Source: DATJFH01 sp035495815
GTDB taxonomy: Bacteria > Acidobacteriota > Terriglobia > Bryobacterales > Bryobacteraceae
Length of the DNA: 58,467 nucleotides
NCBI GenBank assembly: GCA_035495815.1
Contig: DATJFH010000371.1
Location: 1-58,467 of the forward strand
Direction of reading: 5' to 3'
The position numbers were made by a program, and so were the translations under genes. The notes beneath the pieces were generated by a model. That model ran no database searches and was not told where the DNA came from. It worked only from the letters and a program-made list of their open reading frames with translations. Shown piece by piece: positions 56,758-58,467 of this stretch (the first letter of the stretch is position 1; each line of letters opens with the position of its first letter).

Positions 56758-57299
56758 CAGCACTCGACCAGATCGAAATGCCCATCCCGTCTGCGAACCA
56801 GGACCGACAGCCGGTCGCTCTTCGCGTCGCGGTACACAACGTAGTCCCGATCGCCCTCCATCTCCAGGATGGCTTCATCGAGCGTCATCGGCTTGAGTTC
56901 GCCATTGGGATCCACCCGATAGACGACAGGCGAGCCGTTGTTCTTTGCGACGGCGGCCGCTTCGGGAACCGGAGCCGGCTCGGACGGCGTCTTGCGCGGC
57001 ACGCGCTTTCCGTCGCGCCACTTCGACCGTACCTTGATAGCCTGCTTCTCCAGCTTCTCGATGGCGGAATGGATTGCCGTGAACAGATCCTGGTTCGATG
57101 CGATGCCCACTAGTGGGTGGTTATGATAATTGACCGTCATTTCGGCGGTGTGCCGCCCGCGTTCCAAACCCAGTACGACATGCGCCTCCCGCTCTTCCTT
57201 GCCGTCGAGGAGCTTGCCGATCTTGGCCGCGCGCACCTCGATTTTCTTCAACTGTGCCGGCGCGAGCTCCACCTGCCTGCCTGTATAAGTAATCCTCAT
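56757..57299 (-). CDS. hpf: Ribosome hibernation promoting factor, long form
   Basis: A 180-residue protein that binds the ribosome and drives it to 100S dimers in stationary phase. The N-terminal domain (about 1-95: MRITYTGRQVELAPAQLKKI, HTAEMTVNYHNHPLVGIASN) binds the 30S mRNA channel; a charged linker (about 95-125) joins a C-terminal dimerisation domain (about 130-180: MTLDEAILEMEGDRDYVVYR). Having both domains identifies the long form. A GGAGG lies 3 bases before the ATG. It is 78 bases downstream of rpoN and coupled to rapZ. Confidence 0.95.
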   Translation of the reverse strand: MRITYTGRQVELAPAQLKKIEVRAAKIGKLLDGKEEREAHVVLGLERGRHTAEMTVNYHNHPLVGIASNQDLFTAIHSAIEKLEKQAIKVRSKWRDGKRVPRKTPSEPAPVPEAAAVAKNNGSPVVYRVDPNGELKPMTLDEAILEMEGDRDYVVYRDAKSDRLSVLVRRRDGHFDLVEC

Positions 57300-57377
57300 C
57301 CTCCAGCCTCCTATTTACAGACGCCCGGTCATCGGATGCCGGGCCGCATGCGATGACCAGCGTCCAACATCCTCGTC

Positions 57378-58467
57378 TTACTTCCGCATCCGTCTCTGGT
57401 GCGTGGACGGAATTTTCATATCCTCGCGATATTTTGCCACCGTTCGGCGAGTCACGTCGATTCCCTCGGCCTGGAGCAGCGAGGTGATGTGATCGTCGGT
57501 GAGAGGATGTGTACGGTCCTCCTCGTCGATCATCTTTTTCACTTTTCGCTTCAGGATGAGTAGCGGCATGGCGCTTCCCGACGGCCCCTGGACCGCTTCG
57601 GAAAAGAAATATCGCAGTTCGAAAACTCCCTGGGGTGTATGCGCGTACTTGCTGGCGACCGCCCGGCTCACGGTCGAGGGATGGACACCGACTTCCTCGG
57701 CAACTTCCTTGATCATCATCGGTTTCAGGTAATCGATTCCGAGGCTCAGGAACTCGCCCTGGCGCTGGACGATGCACTGGCAGACCTTCAGAATCGTCTG
57801 CTTCCGCTGCTCGATGTTTTTCATCAACTGGATGGCGGACGTGTACCGCTCCTTGACGTAGTTGCGGACTTCCTTGGTCGCGCCGTTGTCGCGTTCGAGC
57901 ATCCGCCTGTAGTTGGCGTTGAGACGGAGCTGCGGCACGTCTTCGTCGTTCATCTGGATGACGTAATCGTCGCCTTCCTTGAAGATGTAGACGTCCGGCT
58001 CGATTACCCGCGCGCCCGACCCTGAATAACGCAGGCCCGGCCGCGGGTTGAGCCGCCGTATCGCCGCCACCGCAATATCGATGTGCTCGGCCGGCCGTCC
58101 CAGAACCTTGGCCAGCTCCCGGTAATCGCGCAACTCGACCAGCTTCAGGTGATCACTTACGATTTGCCAGGCTACGCCGCCTCGCCCGTTGCGGCTCTCC
58201 AGTTGCAATAGCAGGCACTCGCGAAGGTTGCGCGCGCCCACTCCGGCGGGGTCCAGCCCGTGTACCACCTTCAGGGCTTCCTCGAGTTCCTCTACCTCGC
58301 ACTGCTCCGATTGCGCAATCTCTTCAAACGAAGCCGTCAGATAGCCGTCTTCGTTCAAATTGCCCACGATCACGTCGGCTACTTCCCGAATGCGCTCCGG
58401 CATCACCGAAATGCTCAACTGGCTGCGGAGGTGATCGTACAAGGTCACCGGCGAGGAGAGGAATGTT
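57378..58467 (-). CDS. rpoN: RNA polymerase sigma-54 factor, C-terminal part (cut by window edge)
   Basis: The open frame runs to the right edge without a stop and lacks region I, so the start is outside the window. What remains (about 362 residues) has the core-binding region (YDHLRSQLSISVMPERIREV), the NLNEDGYLT repeat region, the helix-turn-helix (EVAEEVGVHPSTVSRAVASKY) and the RpoN box (RRTVAKYREDMKIPST) near the end. With hpf and rapZ downstream this is the familiar rpoN block, except that ptsN and hprK are missing between them. Confidence 0.95.
   Translation of the reverse strand, partial: TFLSSPVTLYDHLRSQLSISVMPERIREVADVIVGNLNEDGYLTASFEEIAQSEQCEVEELEEALKVVHGLDPAGVGARNLRECLLLQLESRNGRGGVAWQIVSDHLKLVELRDYRELAKVLGRPAEHIDIAVAAIRRLNPRPGLRYSGSGARVIEPDVYIFKEGDDYVIQMNDEDVPQLRLNANYRRMLERDNGATKEVRNYVKERYTSAIQLMKNIEQRKQTILKVCQCIVQRQGEFLSLGIDYLKPMMIKEVAEEVGVHPSTVSRAVASKYAHTPQGVFELRYFFSEAVQGPSGSAMPLLILKRKVKKMIDEEDRTHPLTDDHITSLLQAEGIDVTRRTVAKYREDMKIPSTHQRRMRK

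Overview
The window looks like a chromosomal stretch of an acidobacterium, most likely of the Bryobacterales/Solibacter kind. The evidence is gene content recognised by eye, not a search: GC-rich DNA with dense open frames, five very large Oar-type TonB-dependent receptors with an N-terminal carboxypeptidase-regulatory domain, planctomycete-type cytochrome/dehydrogenase proteins (a PVC-type CxxCH protein and a DUF1592/DUF1552 pair), a small secreted protein beginning MRTDLYTK, and an rpoN-hpf-rapZ block. No rRNA, tRNA, CRISPR array, transposase or phage gene was seen.

Layout. 1-4.4 kb: two divergent Oar-type receptors, the left one cut by the window edge. 4.5-9.2 kb: a hypothetical gene, a GH29 fucosidase, ilvD and a parvulin-type prolyl isomerase. 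9.3-18.3 kb: a radical SAM protein divergent from a GT4 glycosyltransferase, an HpcH/HpaI aldolase and an MFS transporter; then a minus-strand run (glycine-zipper exported protein, single-cysteine thioredoxin-fold protein, SDR), a DUF697-like protein, a small exported protein and a frameshifted MBL-fold hydrolase. 18.3-27.3 kb: a PVC-type haem protein, a receptor plus beta-propeller glycosidase operon, ribBA and a small secreted protein. 27.4-31 kb: a VTT-domain membrane protein, then a gene-poor stretch with remnants around an outer-membrane barrel gene. 31-41.7 kb: DUF1592, DUF1552 and two more receptors, all on the plus strand. 41.8-46.4 kb: ftsK and uppP divergent from pyk. 46.8-51.4 kb: a YncE-like propeller divergent from a translationally coupled TIM-barrel / Gfo-Idh-MocA / DUF5996 operon. 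51.4-58.5 kb: a broken small gene, an M1 aminopeptidase, nagA, ilvE, rapZ, hpf and rpoN (cut by the right edge).

Taken together the accessory genes suggest scavenging of complex carbohydrate or glycan: outer-membrane receptors, secreted GH29 and propeller glycosidases, a GlcNAc-6-P deacetylase, sugar isomerase/oxidoreductase pairs and multi-domain cytochrome proteins. The core genes (ilvD, ilvE, ribBA, pyk, ftsK, uppP, rpoN, hpf, rapZ) are housekeeping. A recurrent signal is a TANNNT hexamer 5-12 bases before the start codon with no clear Shine-Dalgarno sequence, suggesting many leaderless mRNAs. The clearest oddities are a RibBA whose cyclohydrolase half lacks the usual GRGIGL motif, a CxxS thioredoxin-fold protein, two genes with frame disruptions at G/C-rich runs, and overlapping divergent -10 elements between uppP and pyk.
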